Shown: positions 8,736-16,331, counted from the stretch's first letter. The stretch is 64,000 nt of DNA from Rhodovulum sulfidophilum (GCA_003241785.1 QFPW01000003.1:179514-243513); one strand, 5' to 3'. Notes: a model not told the origin generated them from the letters alone. Made by a program: numbers and translations.

Positions 8736-8801
8736 GGTGGGCGATTCCGCCCACCGTCGCCCACCGGTCCCGAGAACGAAGGTGGGCGGAATCGCCCGCC
8801 C
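8735..8801. repeat. nested inverted repeat, REP-like, at the operon 3' end
   Basis: Two 21-bp arms, 8735-8755 and 8781-8801, are reverse complements with one mismatch. Each arm is itself a small hairpin (GTGGGCG with a 4-base ATTC/GAAT loop). The element abuts the Fe-S gene stop, so it could end or stabilise the operon transcript, but there is no T-run. Such GTGGGCG/CGCCCAC units recur between genes in high-GC alphaproteobacteria (recalled, not checked). The rest of the 422-bp gap (8802-9092) shows no other gene; it becomes A/T-richer around 8945-8975. Confidence 0.6.
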
Positions 8802-9092
8802 CACGGCGTCCGCGCGGCGTGGATCCGGGGGTGGGAGGCGCGCCGAATTTCGCGCTGAGTGTTCTGATTTCGAGTACGGCTCGCGTTTGCTCAAGGAGTA
8901 GCCCTCGGGAGGGCGCCGAAGGCCGGGACCGGCTTCGGCAATTAACGGATCATAAAAGATAAAATCCAGATCTCAGCTGAAGATGCCTCCGAGCGCGCAC
9001 CGCCCTGCGCAAGAAACGCGCAGATCCGAGGCTGCCCGGAAACCCCGCCGCGCGCGTTGATTTCCGCGCTCAAATCGCGCACATTGATCGCA

Positions 9093-9134
9093 CGAGTAGA
9101 AGCGGTCTGGACGCCACGTCCTGGACATTGCTCG
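9093..9134 (+). promoter_or_regulatory. xanthine/urate riboswitch candidate (NMT1 motif), copy 1
   Basis: A compact two-helix RNA. P1 pairs CGAG (9093-9096) with CTCG (9131-9134). The conserved internal loop is GAGTAGAAGCGGTC on the 5' side and GGACATTGCTC on the 3' side. P2 pairs GTC+GGACG (9105-9113) with CGTCC+GAC (9117-9126) around a CCA loop. Both boxes are base-for-base identical to copy 2 at 10386, while the P2 tips differ but still pair, the pattern expected of a structured RNA. From memory these boxes fit the NMT1-motif RNA, a riboswitch for xanthine and uric acid. It lies 23 bp before a small ORF and upstream of an NMT1-type binding protein, the classic association. Confidence 0.8.
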
Positions 9135-9157
9135 ACCCCGAAACCGGAGTCCTCGTC

Positions 9158-9319
9158 ATGCTCGTCGCCACCCCCACGCCCCCGCGCGCCTTCGATCCGG
9201 CCCGCTGCCTCGCCTGCCTCGCCGGCGACAACCCCGAGCGGCGCGCCTGCGCCGCCGCGCGGCTTGTCGCCGAAGGCTACGACCTCGCCGCCATCAGCCC
9301 CAAAGCCCCGCGCCGGTGA
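9158..9319 (+). CDS. small 53-aa protein between riboswitch and binding-protein gene
   Basis: ATG 9158 has a good ribosome binding site (GGAG, 9146-9149) and the frame ends at 9319, 29 bp before the binding protein gene. The product is rich in Ala/Arg, with C-L-A-C near residue 18 and an AARLVAEGYDLAAISPK helix-like end. I do not recognise a family. Because the riboswitch is directly upstream, this ORF is the first translated unit under its control, either a true small protein or a leader ORF coupling translation to the transporter gene. A longer TTG start inside the riboswitch is unlikely. Confidence 0.45.
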   Translation: MLVATPTPPRAFDPARCLACLAGDNPERRACAAARLVAEGYDLAAISPKAPRR

Positions 9320-9348
9320 GGCGCGACCCGCTTCAGGAAAGGACGCCC

Positions 9349-10347
9349 ATGTCTCTCAACGCCCCGCGCCTCGCCGCCTCGGCGACCGTGCTCGCGCTCC
9401 TCGCCGCCGCGCCGGCCCGCGCCGCCGATCCCGTCACCTTCCAGCTCGACTGGCTGCCCGGCGGCGACAAGGCCGCGATCTATGTCTGCCTCGAGGAGGG
9501 GTTCTGCGCCGACGCCGGGCTCGACGTCACGCTCTCGTCGGGCCGGGGCTCGACCGACGCGGTCACCAAGCTCGCGACCGGCGCCTCGGATATCGGCATC
9601 GCCGATATCGGCGCCCTGATGGCGGCCCGCGCGCAGGAGAACGTCCCGGTGACGGCGGTGCTCTCGATCTTCAACAAGGGGCCGCACGCCTTCTACTTCC
9701 CGGCCGAGGCGGGCGTGACCTCGGTCGCCGACGTGAAGGGCAAGAACATCGCGACCTCGCCCTTCACCTCCTCGAATGTCTTCCTGCCGCTGGTCCTGAA
9801 GGACGCGGGGCTCTCGGAAGATGACATCACGCTCGTGAAGGCCGATCCGGGCGCGCTCGGGCCGATGCTGATGACCGGCAACACCGACGGGATCATCGCC
9901 TGGATGACCGACGTGTCGCGCTACGCCGGCCAGGCGAGGGAGGCGGGCAAGGAGCTCACGGTGATCCCCTGGTCGGGCGCCGGGCTCGACCTCTACTCGG
10001 CGGCGCTGATCGCCAACGACACCTTCCTCGCCGAGAAGCCCGACGTGGCGAAACGCTTCGTCGCCGCCTACGAGAAGTCGCTCGATTTCATTAAGGCGAA
10101 CCCGGAGAAGGCGGCCGAGGACGTGGTGGCCCAGGTCGATGGCCTCGGCTCCGAGGACGTGCTCGGCACGGTCAACGACACGATGCCGCTCATCTTCAAC
10201 GAGGTGACCGAGGCCGACGGGCTCGGCGTCTTCGAGCCGGAGCGGCTCGCCGAGACCTGGCGGCGCGTCTCCGAGGCGCAGGGCCTCGACCCGGCGAGCC
10301 TCGACGTCGAGACCGTGGTCGTCCGCGACTTCATCCCGACCAACTGA
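9349..10347 (+). CDS. orphan ABC substrate-binding protein, NMT1/THI5-like, riboswitch-linked
   Basis: A 332-aa binding protein with a signal peptide ending near residue 24 (PARAA-D) and strong similarity to the protein encoded at 2318: both carry the pattern DWLP-G-DKAA-Y, then AGLDVT--SGRGS-D-VTKLATGA-DIG, and later VKADPGALGPML / IKADPGALAPML. No ATPase or permease follows, so it probably delivers its ligand to the importer encoded at 3337-4897. ATG 9349 has AAAGGA at 9338-9343 and is preferred over GTG 9316. Two acidic loops (near 150 and 275) differ from the paralogue and may reflect a different ligand. Confidence 0.88.
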   Translation: MSLNAPRLAASATVLALLAAAPARAADPVTFQLDWLPGGDKAAIYVCLEEGFCADAGLDVTLSSGRGSTDAVTKLATGASDIGIADIGALMAARAQENVPVTAVLSIFNKGPHAFYFPAEAGVTSVADVKGKNIATSPFTSSNVFLPLVLKDAGLSEDDITLVKADPGALGPMLMTGNTDGIIAWMTDVSRYAGQAREAGKELTVIPWSGAGLDLYSAALIANDTFLAEKPDVAKRFVAAYEKSLDFIKANPEKAAEDVVAQVDGLGSEDVLGTVNDTMPLIFNEVTEADGLGVFEPERLAETWRRVSEAQGLDPASLDVETVVVRDFIPTN

Positions 10348-10354
10348 TTTTCCC

Positions 10355-10377
10355 GGGCGGGCCGCAGCGGCCCGTCC
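10355..10377 (+). terminator. hairpin downstream of the orphan binding-protein gene
   Basis: A 9-bp stem (10355-10363 with 10369-10377, one G-U pair) closes a GCAGC loop. It is followed by a pyrimidine-rich but not poly-T stretch. It lies 8 bp after the stop codon and only 8 nt before riboswitch copy 2, so if it stops transcription fully the downstream oxygenase would have no room for its own promoter; partial readthrough or processing is more likely. Confidence 0.5.
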
Positions 10378-10385
10378 GTCTCCCC

Positions 10386-10426
10386 GGAGTAGAAGCGGTC
10401 GGGCCGAAGGGCCCGGACATTGCTCC
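10386..10426 (+). promoter_or_regulatory. xanthine/urate riboswitch candidate (NMT1 motif), copy 2
   Basis: P1 is GGAG (10386-10389) with CTCC (10423-10426); the internal-loop boxes are identical to copy 1; P2 is a GC-rich stem (GGGCC 10401-10405 with GGCCC 10410-10414) capped by GAAG. The 3' P1 strand continues as CTCCT (10423-10427), the exact complement of the oxygenase ribosome binding site AGGAG (10439-10443). Ligand-stabilised P1 would therefore free the ribosome binding site: a translational ON switch read directly from the pairing options. The start codon is at 10453. Confidence 0.82.
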
Positions 10427-10452
10427 TCACCGCACCGAAGGAGTATCGCAGC

Positions 10453-11442
10453 ATGACCACCAAGGACCTCGGCCTCGCCGAGCTGAACAAGGAAGCCACG
10501 ATCGGTGGCGAGGGCACGACCGTCGAGCGCGAGGTGCCGACGATCGACCTCGCGGATTTCGAGACCCGCAAGGCCGAGATCGCCGACGCGCTCTGGGCCG
10601 CCTCGACCGAGATCGGCTTCTTCCAGGTCTACAACCACGGCCTTCCCGAGGAGGAGATCGACGCGGGGTTCGAGAACGCCTGGCGCTTCTTCGAACTGCC
10701 GGCCGAGGTGAAGGCGAAGTACCCGATGCCGAAGGGCGTCAACGCGGGCTGGGAGTTCAAGGCCCAGGTCCGGCCCTCGACCGGCACGCCGGACAACAAG
10801 GAGAGCTATCAGGTCACCCGCCCGCTGATGGAGGGCAAATGGCCGAGCGAGGACGAGCTTCCCGGCTTCCGCGAGCGGGCGCTCCGGTTCGAGCGGCTGA
10901 ACTGGGAGCTCGGGATGCGGATCCTGTCCTGCTTCGCGCTCAAGATGGGCTTCCCGGAGGATTTCTTTGCCAAGGCGCATGATCCGGAGAGCGCCGAGTA
11001 CCAGTCGACGCTGCGGATGATCCACTACATGTCGATGGAGGATGCGAAGCCCGAGGATTTCAAGGCCTGGCGCGCCGGCGCGCATTCCGATTTCGACTGC
11101 CTCACCATCCTGCACCAGAAGGAGGGCGAGGGCGGGCTCCAGGTCTGCCCGGGCAAGGACGCGGCCTCGGGCCAGTGGACCGACGTGGCGCCCCGGCGCG
11201 GCTATATCACCTGCAACATCGGCGATATGCTGATGCGCTGGTCCGACGACCAGCTGCAGTCGACGCTGCACCGGGTGCGGATGCCGCGCGAGGGCGAGTA
11301 CATGGGCCGCCGGCTGTCGCTGCCGTTCTTCTGCCAGGCGAACCGCGACGCGCTGATGGTCGGGCCCCTGGGCAAGTACGCGCCGATGACGGCGGGCGAC
11401 TATCTCACGATGCGCATCAACGCGAACTTCGGCAAGAAGTGA
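10453..11442 (+). CDS. 2-oxoglutarate/Fe(II)-dependent oxygenase under riboswitch control
   Basis: A 329-aa member of the same isopenicillin-N-synthase-like family as the protein encoded at 556. Iron ligands are H211-x-D213 (GAHSDFDCLTIL) and H273 (STLHRVR); R287 and S289 (RRLSLPFF) should bind 2-oxoglutarate. N-terminal DIOX_N landmarks are PTIDLADF and GFFQVYNHG. ATG 10453 has AGGAG nine bases upstream. NMT1-motif riboswitches are known to precede dioxygenase genes, so a role in oxidising xanthine, urate or a methylated derivative is a supported inference. The sequence does not show whether it hydroxylates the ring or demethylates. Confidence 0.9.
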   Translation: MTTKDLGLAELNKEATIGGEGTTVEREVPTIDLADFETRKAEIADALWAASTEIGFFQVYNHGLPEEEIDAGFENAWRFFELPAEVKAKYPMPKGVNAGWEFKAQVRPSTGTPDNKESYQVTRPLMEGKWPSEDELPGFRERALRFERLNWELGMRILSCFALKMGFPEDFFAKAHDPESAEYQSTLRMIHYMSMEDAKPEDFKAWRAGAHSDFDCLTILHQKEGEGGLQVCPGKDAASGQWTDVAPRRGYITCNIGDMLMRWSDDQLQSTLHRVRMPREGEYMGRRLSLPFFCQANRDALMVGPLGKYAPMTAGDYLTMRINANFGKK

Positions 11443-11515
11443 GCCTCGCCAGATGGTCCGGACCGCTGATATCCTGACCGGGGGCGCCCCGGCTCCCGCG
11501 ATCACCGGACGGACC

Positions 11516-12430
11516 ATGCTGCACGGACGCGCCCTGCGCTACATCGACGAAGTGGCCCGCGCCGGCTCGATCCGCAAGGCGGCGCGGACCCTCAACGTGG
11601 CCGCCTCGGCGATCAACCGGCACATCCTCGAGCTGGAGCAGGACCTCGGGGCGCCGATCTTCGAGCGCATGCCGCGCGGGCTGCGGCTCACCACCTCGGG
11701 CGAGATGGTGATCGCGCATGTCCGCGAGACGCTGCGCGGCCACGAGCGGATGCGCGCGCAGGTCGAGGCGCTGAAGGGGCTGGCGCGCGGCGAGGTGACG
11801 GTCGCGACCATGGCCTCGCTCGCCTCGGGCCGGCTCGCCTCGATCGCCGCCCTCTTCCGCGAGGCGCATCCGAGGGTGCGGCTCCGGGTGCTGGTGGGTG
11901 ACCGCCAGTGGCTGATGGCGATGGTCGCGAGCGGCGACGCCGATCTCGGCCTCGGCTACAACCTGCCGCCGGATACCCGGCTGCGCGAGGTCTGGGAGAC
12001 GCGGCACCGGCTCGGCGCGGTCGTGGCGCCGGACCATCCGCTGGCCGAGCACCGGGTGGCGCGGATCGCCCATTGCCTGAGCTATCCGCTGGTGGTCGCC
12101 GATCGCGGCCTGTCGCTGCGCGAGGTGGTCGAGGACCTGATGCCGAGCCATGTCGCGCTTGACCCCGCGATCGAGACCAATTCGATCGACATGATGAAAC
12201 GCCTCGCCCGGCACGCGCCGCATGTCACCTTCCTGAACCGCGCCGACGTGGAGCAGGAGCTGCGCGACGGCGACCTCCATTTCCTCGGGCTGACGGGGGC
12301 CGCCGGCCGCCAGCGGCTCGTGCTGGTGGAACGCGGGCGCGGCACGCTCAACCCGGCCGCCAGCCGGTTCGCCCAGCTGCTCGAGACCGAGATCCTCGGC
12401 GAGGAGAGCGGGGCCGAGACCGGATCCTGA
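11516..12430 (+). CDS. LysR-type transcriptional regulator
   Basis: A 304-aa LysR protein: winged helix-turn-helix at residues 5-62 (ALRYIDEVARAGSIRKAARTLNVAASAINRHI) and an effector-binding domain to about 295. ATG 11516 is chosen because it puts the helix-turn-helix at the usual distance from the N-terminus; an in-frame ATG at 11453 would add 21 residues without homology. It is encoded in line between the oxygenase and the amidohydrolase and probably controls this block or the larger purine island. Confidence 0.88.
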   Translation: MLHGRALRYIDEVARAGSIRKAARTLNVAASAINRHILELEQDLGAPIFERMPRGLRLTTSGEMVIAHVRETLRGHERMRAQVEALKGLARGEVTVATMASLASGRLASIAALFREAHPRVRLRVLVGDRQWLMAMVASGDADLGLGYNLPPDTRLREVWETRHRLGAVVAPDHPLAEHRVARIAHCLSYPLVVADRGLSLREVVEDLMPSHVALDPAIETNSIDMMKRLARHAPHVTFLNRADVEQELRDGDLHFLGLTGAAGRQRLVLVERGRGTLNPAASRFAQLLETEILGEESGAETGS

Positions 12431-12444
12431 AGGAGCCTTTTCCG

Positions 12445-13785
12445 ATGCCACTCGATCTCTCCCGCCTCGCGGCCCCCGGCCGCGCGCGGCTCGCCAACGC
12501 CCGCGTCCCCGCGGCGCTGCTCGCCGCCGGGGTTCCCGGCGGCGCCCCGGTCGACGCCGACGGCGCGGCCCGCGTCGATCTCGTCCTCGAGGCCGGGCGC
12601 GTGGTCGCCGTGACGCCGCCGGGGCCAGAGGAGGCGCTCGATCTCGGCGGGCGGCACGTCTGGCCGATGCTGGTCGACGCGCATGCCCATCTCGACAAGG
12701 GGCATACGCTCGGCCGGGCGCCGGATTCCGGTGGCACGCATATGGGCGCGCGCGCCGCGACCACCGCGGACCGGGTCGCGCACTGGCGGCGCGACGACCT
12801 GCTGCGCCGCATGAGCTTCGGGCTGCGCTGCGCCGAGGCGCACGGGGTCGCGGCGATCCGCACCCATCTCGACAGCCATGAAGGGCAGGCCGAGCAAAGC
12901 TGGGCCGCGCTGGCCGAGGCGCGCGCGGCGAGCCCGCTCGACGTCCAGGCGGTGGCGCTGGTGCCGGTCGACGCCTATCGCGGCGCGCACGGGCCGCGGC
13001 TCGCCGATCTCGTCGCGCGCGAGGGGGGGCTTCTCGGCGGCGTCACGCGGGCGAGCGGCGGCACGCATGGCGGCGGGCTCGACGATCTCGACAGGCTGCT
13101 CGACGTCCTCTTCCGGCTGGCGCGCGAGCGCGACCTCGACGTCGACCTGCACGTCGACGAGGCGCCGGAGGCCCATGCGCTGCCCGCGGTCGCGCGGGCG
13201 GTGATCCGCGCCGGCTACGAGGGGCGCGTGACCTGCGGCCATTGCTGCGGCCTCGCGCTCTTGCCGGAGCCGGAGGCCGCGGCGCTGATCGGGCTGGTGG
13301 CCGAGGCCGGGATCTCGATCATCACGCTGCCGCCGGTGAACATGTACCTGCAGGACCGCGCCCCGGGCCGGACCCCGCGCTGGCGCGGCGTCACCCCGGT
13401 GCAGGAACTCCGCGCCGCCGGGGTGCGCGTCGCGGTCGCCGGCGACAATTGCCGCGACCCGTTCTACGCCTACGGCGATCACGACATGCTCGACACCTTC
13501 CGGCAGTCGGCGCGGATCCTGCACCTCGACCATCCCTACGCCGACGCGACCGCGCTGGCGGGGCCGGTTCCCGCGGCGATCATGGGGCTCGCCGCCGGGG
13601 CGATCGGGCCGGGCCGGGCCGCGGATCTGATGATCCTCGAGGCCTGGAGCATGGACCAGGTCATCGCCCGGCCGCAGTCGGACCGGGTCCTGCTGCGCGG
13701 CGGCCGGCCGGTGGCGGCGTGTCCGCCGAGCTACGCCGAGCTCGCCGGGGCGCCGCGGGAGCTCGCCTACTCGCCCCTCGGGTAG
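12445..13785 (+). CDS. metal-dependent amidohydrolase, cytosine-deaminase-like (CodA/TrzA group)
   Basis: A 446-aa amidohydrolase with complete metal-site landmarks: H80-A-H82-L-D-K (VDAHAHLDK), H141 in RTHLDSHEGQ, H236 in DLHVDEA, H266 in TCGHCCGL and D334 in AGDNCRDPF. The GHCCGL and HVDE segments are characteristic of cytosine deaminase and its ring-hydrolase relatives. A clear AAGGAG lies before the ATG, 14 bp after the regulator gene. It may deaminate a pyrimidine or open or deaminate an oxidised purine product from the upstream enzymes. The last 19 bp overlap the convergent choline-sulfatase gene. Confidence 0.85.
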   Translation: MPLDLSRLAAPGRARLANARVPAALLAAGVPGGAPVDADGAARVDLVLEAGRVVAVTPPGPEEALDLGGRHVWPMLVDAHAHLDKGHTLGRAPDSGGTHMGARAATTADRVAHWRRDDLLRRMSFGLRCAEAHGVAAIRTHLDSHEGQAEQSWAALAEARAASPLDVQAVALVPVDAYRGAHGPRLADLVAREGGLLGGVTRASGGTHGGGLDDLDRLLDVLFRLARERDLDVDLHVDEAPEAHALPAVARAVIRAGYEGRVTCGHCCGLALLPEPEAAALIGLVAEAGISIITLPPVNMYLQDRAPGRTPRWRGVTPVQELRAAGVRVAVAGDNCRDPFYAYGDHDMLDTFRQSARILHLDHPYADATALAGPVPAAIMGLAAGAIGPGRAADLMILEAWSMDQVIARPQSDRVLLRGGRPVAACPPSYAELAGAPRELAYSPLG

Positions 13786-15278
13786 CGCTGGTTCTCCTCG
13801 AGGACGTTGAGGTCCATGTGGTTGCGCATGTAGCGCTCCGAGGCGATCTCGCGGGGCTGATGGTCCCAGGGGAAATAGGCGCCCTGGCGCAGCGCCTCGT
13901 AGACCACCCAGCGCCGCGCCTGGCTTTCGCGCACCTCCGCGTCGAAACGGACGAGGTCCCAGCGCGCCTCGGCCTCGGCGCGGAGCGCGGCGAAGGTCGC
14001 GGCGTGCGCGGGGCAGGCGGCGACGTTCCGGCGCTCCCAGGGGTCAGAGGCGAGGTCGAAGAGGAGCGGCGGGTCGGCGGCGCAGAGCACCAGCTTGTGG
14101 TCGCCGCGCCGGAGCGCCACCAGCGGCGCGACCGAGCCCTCGGCGGCGTATTCCATCGGAACCGAGCCCCGCGGCGCGCCGTCCGCGACCGGCGCGAGGT
14201 CGGCGCCGTCGGTCCAGCGCGCCAGCGCCGCGGTGTCGACCCCGGCGATCCCGGCGAGGGTCGGCGTGACGTCGAGGGTCGAGACCGGGGTCTCGACCAG
14301 CCGGGGCGCCCAGCCCGGGGCGGAGATCATCAGCGGCACGCGGGCCGAGCCCTCGAAGAAGGACATCTTGAACCAGAGGCCCTTCTCGCCCAGCATGTCG
14401 CCGTGGTCGGAGACGAAGACCACGACAGTGTCCTCCGCCATCCGCCCGCGCTCCAGCACGTCGAGCAGCTCGCCGATCTTCTCGTCGACATAGGAGATAT
14501 TGGCGAAATAGCCGCGGCGGGCGCGGCGGACCTGCTCCGGGCTGATCTCCGAGGCGGTGTGGTCGCAGGCTTCGAGCAGGCGGCGGGAATGCGGGTCGAG
14601 TTCGGCGAAGGGCACCGCGGGCGCCGCGGGGTCGAGCGCGGGGCAGTCGGCGTAGAGGTCCCAGAACCGGCGCCGCGCCACGTAGGGGTCGTGCGGATGC
14701 GTGAAGCTGACCGTGAGGCACCAGGGCCGGTCGTCGCGCCGCCGCGAGAGATCGTAGAGCTTGCGCGTCGCGTGATAGGCGACCGCGTCGTCGTATTCCA
14801 TCTGGTTGGTGATCTCGGCCACGCCCGCGCCGGTGACCGAGCCGAGGTTGTGGTACCACCAGTCGATCCGCTCGCCGGGCGCGCGGTAGTCGGGCGTCCA
14901 GCCGAAATCGGCGGGGTAGATGTCGGTCGTCAGCCGCTCCTCGAAGCCGTGGAGCTGGTCGGGGCCGACGAAATGCATCTTGCCCGACAGCGCGGTGTGA
15001 TATCCCGCCCGGCGCAGGTGATGCGCGTAGGTCGGGATGTCGGAGGCGAATTCGGCCGCGTTGTCATAGACCCGCGTCCGGCTCGGCAGCTGCCCGGTCA
15101 TGAACGAGGCCCGGCCCGGGGCGCAGAGCGGGCTCGCGGTATAGGCGTTCGCGAAGCGGACCGAGCGCTCCGCCAGCGCCGCGAGATTGGGCGCGTGGAG
15201 GAAGGGCGCCGGTCCGTCGGGAAAGAGCGTGCCGTTGAACTGATCCACCATCAGGATCAGGATATTCGGTCGGGGCAT
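13767..15278 (-). CDS. betC: choline-sulfatase
   Basis: A 503-aa type I sulfatase of the choline-sulfatase group. The formylglycine motif is C52-A-P-G-R56 (SPLCAPGRASF); metal-site segments include LMVDQF (D12), FTHPHDPY and VSDHGDMLGEKGLW. The C-terminus YMRNHMDLNVLEENQRYP is the signature tail of BetC. It has no signal peptide, consistent with a cytoplasmic enzyme releasing choline and sulfate from choline-O-sulfate. It lies 17 bp downstream of choX on the same strand. An anaerobic-type maturase or FGE for the cysteine is not in the window. Confidence 0.93.
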   Translation of the reverse strand: MPRPNILILMVDQFNGTLFPDGPAPFLHAPNLAALAERSVRFANAYTASPLCAPGRASFMTGQLPSRTRVYDNAAEFASDIPTYAHHLRRAGYHTALSGKMHFVGPDQLHGFEERLTTDIYPADFGWTPDYRAPGERIDWWYHNLGSVTGAGVAEITNQMEYDDAVAYHATRKLYDLSRRRDDRPWCLTVSFTHPHDPYVARRRFWDLYADCPALDPAAPAVPFAELDPHSRRLLEACDHTASEISPEQVRRARRGYFANISYVDEKIGELLDVLERGRMAEDTVVVFVSDHGDMLGEKGLWFKMSFFEGSARVPLMISAPGWAPRLVETPVSTLDVTPTLAGIAGVDTAALARWTDGADLAPVADGAPRGSVPMEYAAEGSVAPLVALRRGDHKLVLCAADPPLLFDLASDPWERRNVAACPAHAATFAALRAEAEARWDLVRFDAEVRESQARRWVVYEALRQGAYFPWDHQPREIASERYMRNHMDLNVLEENQRYPRGE

Positions 15279-15295
15279 TTGGCCTGGGTCCGGCG

Positions 15296-16237
15296 TCAGA
15301 GCCCGAGCGCGGTCTTGACCGCCGTCTCGCCCGGGGCGCCGTCCAGCGTGGTCACGCCGGCGAGCCAGGGCGTCAGCGCCGCCGGATTGGCCTTGAGCCA
15401 GTCGGTCGCGGCGGTCTTCGAATCCGCGCCCTCGAGGATCGCGCCCATCAGCTGGTTCTCCATGCCGATCTCGAAGGTCATCTGGCCGAAGAGCTTCGCG
15501 GCGTTCGGGCAGGCCTCGGGCCAGCCCTTGCGCGCCAGCGTGAAGACCTCGGCGCCGCCATAGTCGGGGCCGAAATAGGCGTCGCCGCCGGAGAGATAGG
15601 CGATGTCGAAGGTCTCGTTCATCGGATGCGGCGCCCAGGCGAGGAAGACGATCCCCTTCTCGCCGCGCTCGGCCCGCGCGACCTGGGCCAGCATCGCCTG
15701 CTCGCCCGATTCCACCAGCTTCCAGTCCTTGAGGTCGAAATCGCCGGAATCGATCATCTTCTGGATATTGGTGTTCGCCGGCGCGCCGGGCTCGATCCCG
15801 TAGATGGTCGCGTTGAATTCCTCGGCGTGGGCCGCGAGGTCGGCGAAATCCTTCACGCCCTTCTCGGTCATGTAGGCCGGCACCGCGAGGGTGAACTTGG
15901 CGCCGGTCAGGTTCTTGTTCAGCACCTCGATCGCGTCGGCCTTCGTCAGGTCGTCGATGAAGGCCTGCTGCGCCGGCATCCAGTTGCCGAGGAAGACGTC
16001 GATCTCGCCGCTCTTCATCGACTGGTAGCCGATCGGGACCGAGAGGGTCTTCACGTCGGGCGCGTAGCCGAGCGCCTCGAGGATCACGCTCGCGACGCCG
16101 TTGGTCGCGGTGATGTCGGTCCAGCCCGGATCCGACAGCCGGATGGTCTCGCAGGACGCGTCGTCGGCCAGGGCGAGGGTGGCGGAACCGCCGAAGGCCA
16201 CGAGGGCGAGGATGCACGGAACGGCGCTCAGCTTCAT
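15296..16237 (-). CDS. choX: choline/glycine-betaine ABC substrate-binding protein
   Basis: A 313-aa periplasmic protein with a signal peptide ending near ALA-D25. Aromatic-cage landmarks for quaternary ammonium ligands are visible: W in DPGWTDITATNG, W in FLGNWMPAQ, Y in IYGIEPGAPANT and W in FLAWAPHPMNE. This matches ChoX of the choline ABC importer. GGAGAG precedes ATG 16237. The permease and ATPase genes are absent from the window, so the binding protein and betC form a two-gene transcript relying on membrane components encoded elsewhere. Confidence 0.9.
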   Translation of the reverse strand: MKLSAVPCILALVAFGGSATLALADDASCETIRLSDPGWTDITATNGVASVILEALGYAPDVKTLSVPIGYQSMKSGEIDVFLGNWMPAQQAFIDDLTKADAIEVLNKNLTGAKFTLAVPAYMTEKGVKDFADLAAHAEEFNATIYGIEPGAPANTNIQKMIDSGDFDLKDWKLVESGEQAMLAQVARAERGEKGIVFLAWAPHPMNETFDIAYLSGGDAYFGPDYGGAEVFTLARKGWPEACPNAAKLFGQMTFEIGMENQLMGAILEGADSKTAATDWLKANPAALTPWLAGVTTLDGAPGETAVKTALGL

Positions 16238-16299
16238 CGGGTCTCTCCGCTATGTCTCGGATTTATGAAAGCGGCCTCTATGCGGCCTGTGCAGATGGA

Positions 16300-16320
16300 T
16301 TATGCTCATGGCTGGCATAA
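16300..16320. promoter_or_regulatory. LysR-type operator between choX and its divergent regulator
   Basis: TTATGC (16300-16305) and GCATAA (16315-16320) are perfect inverted arms around a 9-bp spacer, with a T-N11-A core. The 94-bp divergent intergenic region is the expected place for LysR autoregulation and choX/betC control. Confidence 0.55.
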
Positions 16321-16331
16321 AGGATCCTGAT

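Noticed and set aside
8282..8962. 226-codon frame over the Fe-S subunit gene and its downstream repeat
   Set aside because: The Fe-S subunit in the other frame has all eight cysteines; this frame runs through the inverted repeat and is Arg/Pro-rich.
9056..9090. Sigma-70 promoter before riboswitch 1 (TTGATT near 9058)
   Set aside because: A -35-like hexamer is present but no acceptable -10 at proper spacing; not called.
13242..15563. 773-codon plus-strand frame across betC
   Set aside because: Opposite strand encodes a choline-sulfatase with catalytic site and signature tail; the plus frame is low-complexity.
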